Assembly (NCBI GenBank): GCA_000320545.1 | Contig: ADNK01001577.1 | Coordinates: 29,939 to 93,938, forward strand | DNA: 64,000 nucleotides | Direction of reading: 5' to 3' | Source: Bigelowiella natans CCMP2755 | Taxonomy: Eukaryota > Cercozoa > Chlorarachniophyceae | Shown: positions 16,380 through 27,513 of the stretch, in pieces | Position numbering within the stretch: position 1 is the stretch's first letter | How the letters are laid out: each line of letters begins with the position of its first letter | Translations under genes and position numbers: made by a program | The notes under the pieces: generated by a model | What the model saw: the letters and a program-made list of their open reading frames with translations, nothing else | The model's database searches: none | What the model was told of the DNA's origin: nothing

Positions 16380-17997
16380 GATAACTAAGGGAGTCGATGA
16401 ACGTTGTCCAAATCCACTTTAAAACAAATGATTCTAGATGGGCATAAGGACTAGTGAGTCCGAGCGTTCAGACTGCACCGCGTAGATCTTCATCGAGCTA
16501 GTTGGAGCTCAGAATTTAATGATGAGACGATGCATATTCCATGTGCCGTGAGTATGTGTACAATTGTATTTTTGTAGTAAATAATTTTCGACACTTATTG
16601 CGATAATTAATTGACGAACGACATTTGCATGCATCTTGACGTTTGTGAGATCGAACCACATTGTGTAGGCTATGTGAGTTGCACAGCATAATATCGCAGC
16701 GCATGCGATGCATCGATGACAAACGAAAATGGAATGATACGATGTGCGCGCAAGCTAGATGCGTTGTGTTGCTCATAGTGACACTGCCACAAGTAGCATA
16801 GGCGAATTGCGCAATACAAGTGTTCTAGCAGGAGCTAGAGCCGAAAATTCTGACAATCATCATGCGGTGTGATCTAGCTGTGCATGCTAGTGCGGCCACG
16901 CACGATCAATAAGTGAACCTGACGTGACGACGCAATGAGATCGCGCACCTGAAACACACCACAATTGAGCACATGACCATCCTGATGGGCATGTAGCCGG
17001 GAACTCTAGGCATGACGAAAATTATAAAATGATCACGTACATATACGTGTAGCTGCGAAATTGCATGAGTGAAGTGCCTTCGAAATTTTGCGGGATTTGA
17101 CTTTAGGCCTCAAATTTTGTCACAAATTGACCTCCAGCAGATTCAAAAATTGAGTTTTTTTTCTCGATCTAAGCCAAAACGTATTTTTTGCACACAAATC
17201 ATGCAGTGCCGCTACATATTATAGGGAGCTAAAGTCCCTATACGTGTAGGCCGTCTACGACATGTGTACATCGTATACTTCACATGTACCCTTAGCTACA
17301 CATGTGCCGGGCTTAAAGTCCCTATAATATTGCTTCAATTCTTGCAGGAATCGAAACATGCGAAACCGTGAAATCTCCGGGTTTCGCCTAAAGTTTTGGG
17401 CTACACTGCGCTCCAACAATTGCATGCATGCTTCAGCAGGTCACCATGCATCACTTGATGAACACGCACGGCACCTCCGCTCATGATTTGCACAGCTACA
17501 TGAGGATGGAGACCATTGAACAAACATAATTTGATTCATTACATCCTTCTTACATTTGGCATGTTGATTGTTATTGCATATGTGCGTTGAGAACCGCACG
17601 CACCAGCCTCTGTACACAGCCACCTTATCATTCACAAAAATTAAAAATACTCGTAATGGGCCGGAAAATCCGATTTTGACAATGCTAGTCGTTATAGTTG
17701 GATGACAAATTGGGACCCCTTTCGCAGCAACTCCATCGTGCAAACATCGAGGCAACATACTGCCCACAATGGGCCAATCGTGGTTTTTCGAGCGAGAGGA
17801 CTACCGAACAACAAGTCACATCAGAGTTTGTATGAAATATTATTACAAAACTCAGATCCTCCGTCTACATGTAGAAAGTCTGCATCGTCGCCCTCTAATT
17901 TGAAACTTATGTGATGATCAGAATTGAATGGGTCGGAATCAGCTTTTGCAAGTTTTTCTAGTTCTTTAGTTGACCTCTCTATGACTAGCTTTGTTTT
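16380..17997. other. Intergenic palindrome-rich island
   Basis: No gene supported. Most of 16480-17460 belongs to the CTAG/CATG/TGCA-rich class and includes one copy of the dispersed repeat at 17487-17550. The segment 17690-17920 has a short open plus-strand frame (about 70 codons) with no recognisable domain. Confidence 0.5.
17487..17550 (+). repeat. Dispersed repeat, copy A
   Basis: Begins tttgcacagctacatgagg and ends attcattacatccttct. It aligns by eye over its whole length with copies B (22075-22142) and C (43216-43276, opposite strand), with a well conserved core cattgaaca and a conserved end ttcattacatcc. Confidence 0.6.
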
Positions 17998-19017
17998 CTA
18001 CATTGCCATCACACCAAGCAGCCATCGCATGTGATTTGTATCGTTTAGATATAGTGGATCGGAACAGAAGCAAGTGTAGTAATCATCATCTGTGGATTTC
18101 TTGAACCCCACAATCCTGAAAAACTCTCCGTTGAACAGTAAGCCTATCTTGAGATCGTTCTCATTAGAATAATCTTTCTCGTTGCCGCTTTCTACATAGC
18201 TAAGCAATTGTCCCAGGACTCCGTTCGATTTCAGATTGTTGTCTGCCTTCTTGAATTAAATTGGAATGACCGGCGGAAGTGAAAGCGTCTCGCCGATAGA
18301 AACACACAGCACAGCATCTGGTTTCAGCATTGAATGTTTAGGCGATACTTCTCTTGTGGAATACGATTTTCCGGTCAGGCCATAGTGCCTATTTGTGCTT
18401 TCTAACGTAGTATCAGGACGCAAAGCTTGATGAATACGATGATCAAATTTTATAGTAATGGAGATATTTTCTTCACTAAAGAATCTCTTTTTACGTGGGC
18501 TGATGACGTTCCGATATAAATCTTCGACTTCGCTTTCTTTACTTCTGTTGTAGACCATGTTGTCGAAACTGTACACATCGCTATCACGTTCGGTATCTGG
18601 CAGCTCAAATATTTTGTAATCTTCGGCTGGAACGTCCACTACATAGTCTACCATGGATTGGAAAGCTGAACAATAGGAACTTGAGAACGCGTTTTCTTTA
18701 CTAGGTTCATCAACTTTGAATATCTTGTCATTTTGTTTCCGCTCCTCTACCACATTTTGCATGTGTGTATCTTTGATATCCTCAAACGAGGGTTTTACAC
18801 GGGCACTGGAGGTAGGAAAACGGATGGGTTGAGTGTGATCAACACTATAGCTCCGACCAAATTGAAAGGTGACAACGGAACTGTCAACTTTGGGTACACG
18901 GTGTCTACATCTGGAAGCCATTGAAACAAGCGAATGGAACGGCCCTGCCTTGGCAGCCATGTAGGAAGGTTTTCTTGAATAAAGAAAACGAGAATATCCA
19001 ATAGGAGAACGAAACAT
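17998..19017 (-). pseudogene. PD-(D/E)XK nuclease-like protein broken by one in-frame stop
   Basis: One continuous minus-strand frame of about 340 codons, interrupted only by a TAA at 18256-18258. Upstream of the stop lie the residues LKPDAVLC; downstream, the frame resumes with FKKADNNLKSNGVLGQLL. This arrangement (KPD...hydrophobic strand...E-F-K...GQ) is the signature of PD-(D/E)XK restriction-type nuclease domains, which occur in CRN-like and kinase-linked effector proteins of protists. The TAA sits where the glutamate of the E-x-K motif should be. The first ATG in frame is at 19017; the frame is open further upstream to about 19074. The gene is divergent from the kinase-like gene at 20129. 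Either the gene is dead or the stop is read through; I favour a pseudogene. Family assignment is inferred from motifs only. Confidence 0.5.
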
Positions 19018-20128
19018 CGTGAAGGAGCTTTTATGGGCTAGATAGTAGTAGTATCCTTTGAGATTTGAGTGCAAACATAATGCTTAGCCAGCCATTGTGA
19101 TAAGCAGTAGCAGTTAAAGTTGTAGCTACTTCAATGGAGGCTCACATCTTCAGTCCAAGCGAATGCAGGCCATTTTATTTGATAACTATACTGTTCTCTT
19201 GTGACGCAGTCACTTTTGTGCTTCAACATTGTTATCAACGTCCTTTGACACTTGATAGCGCTCGGTGATGAAGAAGAGACAAGTGTCACGCACTCCCAAT
19301 CTTGCAGATACTGATTAGTTTCTGAATCGGACGTATTGTGTTGCCGAATTGTAACAAAATGCCTTCAATTGCTACCTAACGTTGATTATCGAGGATACAT
19401 CGGGATCTGAATTGAATCTCCAGACATTATTACCTCAAAGGCGAATGGATGAATGACGAAGTATAGATAACGACTGATTCCTTTGGAGATAATCTCAGAC
19501 GCAGTGCAATTTTCTCTGAAGTGATTTGGATTTGGTCAAATCAACTCAAGAAAGCTCAATTGATAATACCAATCGACCAATCAGAGAATTGATGATACCA
19601 ATCGACCAATCAGAGCTTTCACCCGAGGGAAGTGGCCCTCGTACCAACGCTATTGCGCGACACGGCATCTTCGAGTACAGATGCTGTTGGTGAAATGTCG
19701 AAAAGAAATGGCGTTTTCCCATGACGACATGTATTAATTTCCTACCAGAAAACTAAAACGGCTCATGAACAGAAGAACCCTCACATGTCAGGAGCACTGC
19801 ACTTACGAGGGACGAGTACCAACTGAGGACAGACCAAATTGCAGGCCAATTCAGTCTTTGCGACATCCTTTTTCTGTCAGATCCATCTGAGCCATTTGAT
19901 TCCGATTCATCGGCTAGCTAGACAAAACAATAGACTTAACTTGACTATCTATATGGAGAATTTCTAGATCGTTTTTGGTTTACAGATTAGCTTAAATATG
20001 ATCTCACAATTTTATATTCAATTGTAATAGGTTATATTGGCGATATAATTTAAACTGATCAATAATTTAAACTGAAGCCTAACTGACAACGCCCTCTCTC
20101 CTCGCCTGGCAACTATGCTGGGCCACGG
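19018..20128. promoter_or_regulatory. Divergent intergenic region with CCAAT-containing tandem repeat
   Basis: About 1.1 kb between two divergent accessory genes. It contains a 29-bp tandem duplication at 19558-19586 and 19587-19615 (one mismatch); each unit includes ataccaatcgaccaatcaga, so four CCAAT pentamers lie within 58 bp. CCAAT is the NF-Y recognition core, so this may serve as an upstream activating element. No transcript evidence is available. Confidence 0.35.
19558..19615. repeat. 29-bp tandem duplication with CCAAT motifs
   Basis: Two adjacent 29-bp units differing at one base, each containing two CCAAT pentamers. Confidence 0.8.
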
Positions 20129-21712
20129 ATGGTTTCGAAGCTTTTAGTTAGACGATTCAAAAGGCTTCCAGGTTCTACATCCGGTTATTCGCACGCTCAT
20201 AAAGCTTGGAAAGAAAATTTCAATCGCTTTAAAGAACTACATTATGGTTGGGTGCACAGTGACAACCGCCTTGCTGAGCTTGAAAAAAGGATCCAGCAAA
20301 GAGAAGATGGGATTGAGAACACCTCGACTGAGTTCAAAAACATTGAAAAATTGAAGGAAGAGTTTCAGGTTGTAGCGAATGAGGCGAAGGAGAAGCTGCA
20401 AAAATCAAGAGACTATAGAGAGGTCGTTCTAGAATCAGCATACGAGACGTGCTGCCGTATCCAAGACAGGGAAGTTTGGTGGAAGCCAATAGATCCACAA
20501 AGCATAACAACAGCAAATGAAGTAATAGTCAGTAGTTCAGCAACCTCAGCAAATGATAAGGAGTCGTACAGTTTGCAAAAATTGAGACAGATCTGCAACT
20601 TGGTCCTCCAGCCAGCTGCTGATGGTTTTCATCTCGTCGATTTCAGAAAGGAATTTTTTTTCTCAGAGTTCTTGCTTTTACCTTGTTCGTATTTTCAATC
20701 AGTACGTTTTATCGTCGGACCCATAATATTGTCAGAGACAAAAAATGGATGTTTCAGTGAGAAGCAAATGGCGAAAGTTTTCCAGGATGTTCTTACAATA
20801 CATCATAATGCAATTCATCGAAGAAGATTCGGAGCCATGCTTTGGGACGGACAGTATGGTCAATGCCTTGAAATAGCACCTGCGCCTCGTGGATTCAAAT
20901 GTATTCGGTCTCCTGTGTTGGACAGTACGAAGTCAACGGATAGGCAGCTGTTGGTCGGTTTTTTGTCTTCAAGTGAGACGTGGGGATGGAACACCTACAA
21001 AAGCGTAGAAAAATTAGGTTGCAAGGAACCATTTGGCATTGGAATAAGTGCCATAGTATTCGAGCATATCCACAGTGATGGTATTGTGAAGGTTCAATTT
21101 CATGGATGGGAACATAGCATTCATGAGGAGCGGGAAATCTTGCGCCAATTGGAGAACATGAAATCGGACTTAATTCCAAATTTGAGCGAGTACGACGAGG
21201 ATGGCAGCGATCACCTTGTGATGCACCCCATAAGATATCCCACAAGAGAAATAATTCCATTATCTCATGTCGCAGCTTTGGTCATTGGTTGTCTTAAAGA
21301 GTTACACCAAGAAGGATACGTTCACTACGACCTGAAACCTGAGAATCTAATGTGGAAATACGATGCGAATGAAGTTTCGATGGAAGAAAATGAACTTGCA
21401 ATTGTAGACTTTCATACCATGCGAAAAATGAAAGATCGCTTTGTTCCTAGACATGGAACACCTACGTTTACCGCAGAAGAGGTGCATATCGCAGGATTGG
21501 AGGAAATGTCATCTCTCCGTCTCCGTCGCATGATTTGGAAACGATTGTCAAAGTTTTGTTATTTGTTGTCTTTGCCTAGGAATGAGGCTTTGTCATTTCA
21601 TAAAAAGACGGGAAAATTAGCAACAGTTCCCTACAAGCTGATCAATTTCTGGATATCCAGGCTGGAAGATAGTGCTCCATGGTCATGCATGCTGTCGGCA
21701 GCTCGATCATGA
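20129..21712 (+). CDS. Kinase-like protein with N-terminal coiled coil (CRN-effector type)
   Basis: Uninterrupted 527-codon frame starting at ATG 20129, without introns, unlike the housekeeping genes around it. Residues 1-110 are charged and coiled-coil-like. Residues 300-460 show protein-kinase motifs: a glycine-rich loop with FGIGISAIVFEH, a likely VAIK-type lysine in GIVKVQF, the catalytic loop HYDLKPENLMW near residue 398, a metal-binding VDFH (DFG in most kinases) near 428, and GTPTFTAEEV replacing the usual APE segment. The H-Y-D and D-F-H changes keep the catalytic aspartates, so activity is possible. Similar intronless kinases form the C-terminal domain of some Crinkler proteins, but no clear CRN header is visible, so the family label is inferred. 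It is divergently arranged with the nuclease-like pseudogene at 17998-19017. Confidence 0.65.
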   Translation: MVSKLLVRRFKRLPGSTSGYSHAHKAWKENFNRFKELHYGWVHSDNRLAELEKRIQQREDGIENTSTEFKNIEKLKEEFQVVANEAKEKLQKSRDYREVVLESAYETCCRIQDREVWWKPIDPQSITTANEVIVSSSATSANDKESYSLQKLRQICNLVLQPAADGFHLVDFRKEFFFSEFLLLPCSYFQSVRFIVGPIILSETKNGCFSEKQMAKVFQDVLTIHHNAIHRRRFGAMLWDGQYGQCLEIAPAPRGFKCIRSPVLDSTKSTDRQLLVGFLSSSETWGWNTYKSVEKLGCKEPFGIGISAIVFEHIHSDGIVKVQFHGWEHSIHEEREILRQLENMKSDLIPNLSEYDEDGSDHLVMHPIRYPTREIIPLSHVAALVIGCLKELHQEGYVHYDLKPENLMWKYDANEVSMEENELAIVDFHTMRKMKDRFVPRHGTPTFTAEEVHIAGLEEMSSLRLRRMIWKRLSKFCYLLSLPRNEALSFHKKTGKLATVPYKLINFWISRLEDSAPWSCMLSAARS

Positions 21713-22638
21713 AATCACGCAAAACTTGCAAGTCTCATTCGGAAAGAACTGTGTTCATAACACTTCGCTGAAGATGTTCAAACTTTACGCTGTTTGCAAG
21801 TAAAAAAAAGAAATTGCAAACTGACATCAGCGTACGCATGATTGCATGATCGCATCACATCTTTTTGGCATTTTGCACACCTCCACAATAGTCCACATCG
21901 TAGTGTTCATGTAGCAGTGCGAACACAAGCGATCGCTAGCGCGCACCTCATGGCATTTTAGTATTATCCAAATGGGCCATACTAGGGCCAAATCACATCG
22001 CAGCGTGAAAGCTAGCTCTGGAGCTAGCTAGCGCATCACATGAACATGCAATGGATGTGCACATTTGCATTGCAAATGCAGCTACACATATGAGTATAGG
22101 ATGACTATTGAACAAATTTAATTGATTAATTGCATCCGTCTCATTACATTTGCACGCCACATGTGAATCGTTTTATAGCGTGCTTTTAGCCAACAAACGC
22201 GCACTTCATCTACTAGCTACGTACGCCATGCAATGCTCGATGTGATCTTACACAAATACATGGACATAATAAAAAATCGATTGTTTTGCTGTGGAGTTAG
22301 GGAAACGAGATTAATGATGCGAGCATCCATTCGTGTTGGAATGCCACGAAACGAATGAAAAAATGCATGTCAGCGAGCACTGAAGCCTCTTATTGCGGGA
22401 GATTATTCCGACTAGGTATTTCTATGGCAAAATGCTCATGAATTTCGAATGCCAACCTTTACCGGCAAGATAATGATCAAAGATATGTACGATGAGGTCT
22501 TTATCTTAACAAAAACAGGAACCTGGCAATTCACCAAGACGGCAATCCAAAACTAATCGTGATTGTCCCCGCGTGAAAAAATTTTGGCTTCCAAGCTGCC
22601 TAGCTTGCTTCCCCGAAGAAATTAAGTTCGTTTCCTCT
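21713..22638. other. Intergenic palindrome-rich island
   Basis: No gene supported; the flanking genes converge here. Bases 21830-22250 are rich in CTAG, CATG and TGCA, with a near-palindrome tagctctggagctagctag at 22013-22031, almost identical to 35164-35182. Contains dispersed repeat copy B. Confidence 0.5.
22075..22142 (+). repeat. Dispersed repeat, copy B
   Basis: Aligns with copy A through the segment ctattgaacaaatttaattg and the end ttgcatccgtctc. It lies inside a CTAG-rich island, as do the other two copies. Confidence 0.6.
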
Positions 22639-25600
22639 TCAGCTCCGGAGGAAATTTATCTTTCTAATACGCATGGTGAAGATCTTCCGCGTGCGGTGCG
22701 CAACGAACAGAGCACGGGAGGCTTCCCGATCGTCCTTAACAGCTGTGTGGTCAACTTCGTATATTTGCATGCCCCTTCGGATGCCTTGCGCCTCTGCCTG
22801 CGAATCCGCATCCACATTCATGACGATGAGTCGCTTGTATGAGAACCCAACGTAGCCGGCCGTGAACATGTAAACGTCCTCATTCGCTTTCTCAGCACTA
22901 TTCGGCGCCGCGCAGCAACACCATGCCAGGGGAAGGAAGCACAGGGCCTCGAGAATGGCAATCTGGAGGATGCGGAAGCAAAAGTCCTGTCCGAAGGACA
23001 GGAACGTGCTCTCCAGCCAGACCGCCGCATTGAATTTCATCTTCCATGATAGCACAGAGGTGATGAAGCAACAGCCTAGGATTACAGTGATTCCCAGCGC
23101 GAAGCCTATCCTGTCCCATTTCGTCCACACGTGATTGTCATCAGGCTCCTCCTCTTCCCGAACGCCCTCTCCTGCTTTGGACCTGCTGGACCTGGCGGGG
23201 GTGAACACCATGTTGCCGGTGCGCTTCGATACAAACATCTTGCGTTTGCGCCGAAGCTCCTTCTTTTCGCGATCATCACTTAAAACCCCTTCTCCTCCTC
23301 CTCCTCCTCCTCCCCCTAGATTGAATCGTTTGCTACTGCTTCCCCCGTGCGATGCCAGCAAGTTTTGGTTGGAGGTCGTAGGTACATCTGACACCTTTGG
23401 AGAGGACTCCTCGCTTGGGTTGCTGCCTTCAGGACCGCTAGTAGGAGTAGCCCCTGAGCAGAGAGATATAGATAGGCAGATATCGGGCAACCACACACGA
23501 AAACATAAATAACGAAAGATTAGGTACTTTCTCTTCCATACATTTCAACCGCATAAGTAGCATCCCAAACTCTCCCTCCCCCCTTTCCTCTTTCTCTCTC
23601 TTTCTCTCTCTGCTTCCTACAACAGTAACCTGGAAGAGAAAAGTTGTGGTTTTGCAGGTTGAGCTCAAGCCTGTCGGCCTGTGAGTCAGCTGAGTGATCT
23701 TCACTCCCAACAAGCACCTCATCCGATACAACCGTCGATGAAAGCTCCGGGTTCGCACTGCGTTTTTGCTCATGACAATTACGGCGTCCAGATAATTCGT
23801 TCGGTCTGGAGAGCGCGGATTTTGCTGCTGCTTCCCGTCCCTCCATGGCCTTTCTCTCCTTGGCGGGGAGCGCCGGCAACACGCCGCCAGCAATTGTGCG
23901 CGATCTCGCCTTAAATGGCTCTGCTTCATTAGAGTCATGAGTCTCGGAGCTTGCCGGGAGAACGTATAGCAAGCCTGCCTCTTTGGCTGCTGATTTTGCT
24001 TTATCTTCCCTCTCCCCCTTCGATTTTGACAAGAAGTTCTCACCGCCAGTGGCTGCAACGGCTCCGGTCGTAATGGCGAGGCCCAGGGACCTAGTGTGCT
24101 TTGCATCTCCTCCATCTTCATCACTGTCAGATGATTCGCCTTGATCTTTGTTGTGCTCATCGTCGTCAGCTTCGTCCAGATTATCATCGCCGTCCTCCTC
24201 CTCGGCGTCCATCCCTTCCCCGTCGTCATCCCCGCCCCCCATGTCCTCGATCATCAGCTCTCCGCCAAGGAGTCCGGAGAGGAGCAGCATCCAGCCGAAA
24301 CAAGAGGAAAGATGGTCCTGCCCGACTACGCTTACCGCAAGATGCTTTGGAACATGACGACGAAACACCGTTGTCATCGTGATGGGAATCGGTAGTGCCA
24401 TTAACATCGCTATAAGAGCAGTAGAGACCCCCACGCCCATCATAGGCAGCTGCTGCTCTTGCCCGACTAGCAGCGCGCACAAAGCCATCGTGTTGAAAAC
24501 CAGCACCGTGAGGATGAGAATGCGCTTCATGGAGGTCACGAAGTCGCCGGGATGGCGAATGCACAGAGCCATCCACGGGTGCTTCCTCCGCAACGACCAA
24601 TACGAAACCTCCCTGAAGGTTTTGAGCGATCTTGCCATGCTCTGCACTCGGATCTTGCGCTGGTAGTTGAAGTCTCTCCAGAAGTCCACGGAGAAGTTGT
24701 CGTCGCTTGATTGGATATGAGAGTCGTAGAAGTACGTGGCCACGAGCGCCAGGACGGCTAATCCGATGATGGATATCGAGGCTATGAATACCGTATTTCC
24801 AAGCGAGAACACGTCCTCGTTTACATCGTCCTCACCGAACGTATTGACGCCGACACTCAATCGCATGTGCACGGAAAACATCGTCAGGTGCGACGATTTG
24901 CAGTTAATCTGCTGCTCATTACCCGACGCCGTCGCGTTAGTTTGCAAGCCGCTTTCGGACCACGACTTAGACGTTTCGTCCCAGAATACGCAGGTGGGAG
25001 CACGGGGGCCATTTACTGATAATGAGGAGGCTGCAGATGGCATTGCGCCAGCCGCTGCTGGAGTAGCAAGAGAAATCCGAAAAGCGTCGGATGAGTCCAA
25101 CCCGGTCACGTTGAGTATCTGGCCTTCCTGCGTCTCAAGCTCCACGGCCATTGTTCCACCTATATCACTCGCATTGATTCGCTCTTGATTAGCCGTCTTC
25201 TCCGCGTACAGCCCCCCCGCCCCGCCAATCGACACCAGACTCACTCCCAAGCTTCCATCGTCGTCAGAGGAGGAAGCGGCCGAGGTGGAGGCGCTACGAA
25301 GTATTGCCAGGAGGGCGCTTTCGCTTGGCAGCTGAATAGAGGAGTTTTGGCTTGTGGTATAGCGTTTCTCTCCCAGAGATGCTATTGGAAGCCGTTGCGT
25401 TAGAACCTCCAAGATAGAAGAGCTGATGGTTTGTGCCTCCTCCCCTGTCTTCGCATTCTTTAAGCTGCCTCTCGCCAGCTTCGAGAGGCTAGTCTCCACC
25501 TGTAGATGTTCAAAAGGAGAATGAGTTTTCAATAATACAAATCCCCTGGTGGGGCGCGAAAGCAGGAGAAAGTCAAGAGAAATGACGAGCCTCACGTCCA

Positions 25601-27473
25601 TCTTACGCTATGTGAATGCGGATGAGATGTAGAATGTGTGTTGCTATTTTAGAAGTCGTTTGTGTCTCCGCCGCTGCCACCGCCGGAGTCGTATCGTTAT
25701 CTATCTTCCAACCAAAATCGCTAGCTTAAAACTCACCTGTTCCGTAAGAGCAGTGCGCTGGCCTAAGGCACCATTCTCATCTTCACTGTTTTGAATGAAG
25801 GAAATGACGCCGCTAACGGCGGAAGCGATGTTGGTGGAAATCTCGTCGGAGAACGTATTGAGCGCGTCGTCGTTGAGAGTCTCAACCGCGCTGATGATTG
25901 ATTCGCACGCCTCTGCATCTAGCTCGCTCGGCCCCCCGCTCGAGTCCGTCTGCGCGGCACTACGAGCCATCTCCGAAGGCAGCCTGACCTGAAGTTCCTC
26001 TGTCCCAAGTTTTCGCGCGCTTAAGTACGTTTGCAGCGTAGATGCCATGCTGCGCCGAATACTCACCCTCGTGGCGGTGTTGACCGCGCTATCGCTTGCT
26101 CCTTCTAGGTACGATGCGAGGCCGGTCATGACCACGGCCGCTGCAGCGGGGTCTCCAGAGAGGGCGCTCTCGTTCATAGCCTTCTCAAGATCTGAGATTT
26201 TAACGGGCGTCAGCACCGGCTGCGTGACGCTCACCGAAACATTGACCGGCGCTGCGAACGCGCGGTAGTAGTCCGCAACGTGAATTCTAATGGTGAGGGG
26301 GGAGGGTGTTCCAGGGTTGGCTGCTGCCTTCGCGGGGGAGGGCAGCAACGTGCTGCAGCTGGAGTAGACGCCAAGAGGGCAGAGTATAGACGGAAGAGCC
26401 GTCTCCGTTCCGGTAGTCCTTTCGGGAAGGAGGAGAGCTTCAAAGGCATATCTGATTGGAACGTCAGTATCTGCCCAGCCGCTGCACGAAAAGGTGAATT
26501 GCGTCTCGAGGGCGTCCCCAGAGCTCCTGTCGCTGCTGCATGCGCCGCCGGTTGGGGCGCTGTTGGTTGTGAAGGCTATGGTCGCGACGGAAGAAGAGCC
26601 TCCGGCCAGAGCTGTCGTAGTGGCCGAGAACACGTAGGAAGTGCCCTGTCACATAGCAAACGATTCCGGGGGCATGCGTGTTGATATTAGTATACGCGCA
26701 TTGCATGTACCGGGCTTCCCATGAACTTACGTGATGCGAATTCGCTCGTTAAAAAATATTTAAGCGTGGGCTTGCGCGCGCGCGTGTGTATGTGTATTTA
26801 ATTGTCAAATCCCGACTAACAAGTGCCTCCTCAGCCTAGTCTTCCCCCCCCTCTCTTCATACTACTACTACTACTACTACCGGAAGCAGAGCATTCGGTC
26901 TGAACACAAGCGAAGGGGAGTTGATGCCGGTCCTCAGCGTTTGACTCCTCGTCGCACCGTCGTTGAGGTCCAGCCCGCCAGCGCTGCAGCCCCACACCAC
27001 ACTCAGCCTACTCACGGCAACGTTGTCCGATTTGAGAGTGAGCGAGATTTTGTCGCTTGCGGCAGGGGGGTTCGGTCCCGTGGCATCGATCTGGATGCTG
27101 ACGGTGGGTGCCTCTGACTGTGCGGCGAAGATGAGCTGATGTGCTTCGGAGCTGCGGGGCGTTTCGAGGCCCCTGCTGTCTTTGAGAGGGATCCCCGTGA
27201 GCTGCAAGGTGAGGCGATACTGCGTATTCGGCGTGAGGCCGTCCGATGGCACGTACGCTTTCAAAGGATTCGTGGCGTCCGTGGTCTATTGTTGGAGACA
27301 ATGGTTGTTTGATCATGGGCGCGGTTAGTGATAATCATTAGATGATGCGGAAAAACTGAAATATTATCAACCTAAAGGGGACCCTTGAGGACACTCATAC
27401 GTATAAATGAGGCCTCAAACACCTACATACCCCTCCCCCTCCAAGAATCCCCCGAACTCTCTCTCTATTTCTC

Positions 27474-27513
<40 letters not shown>

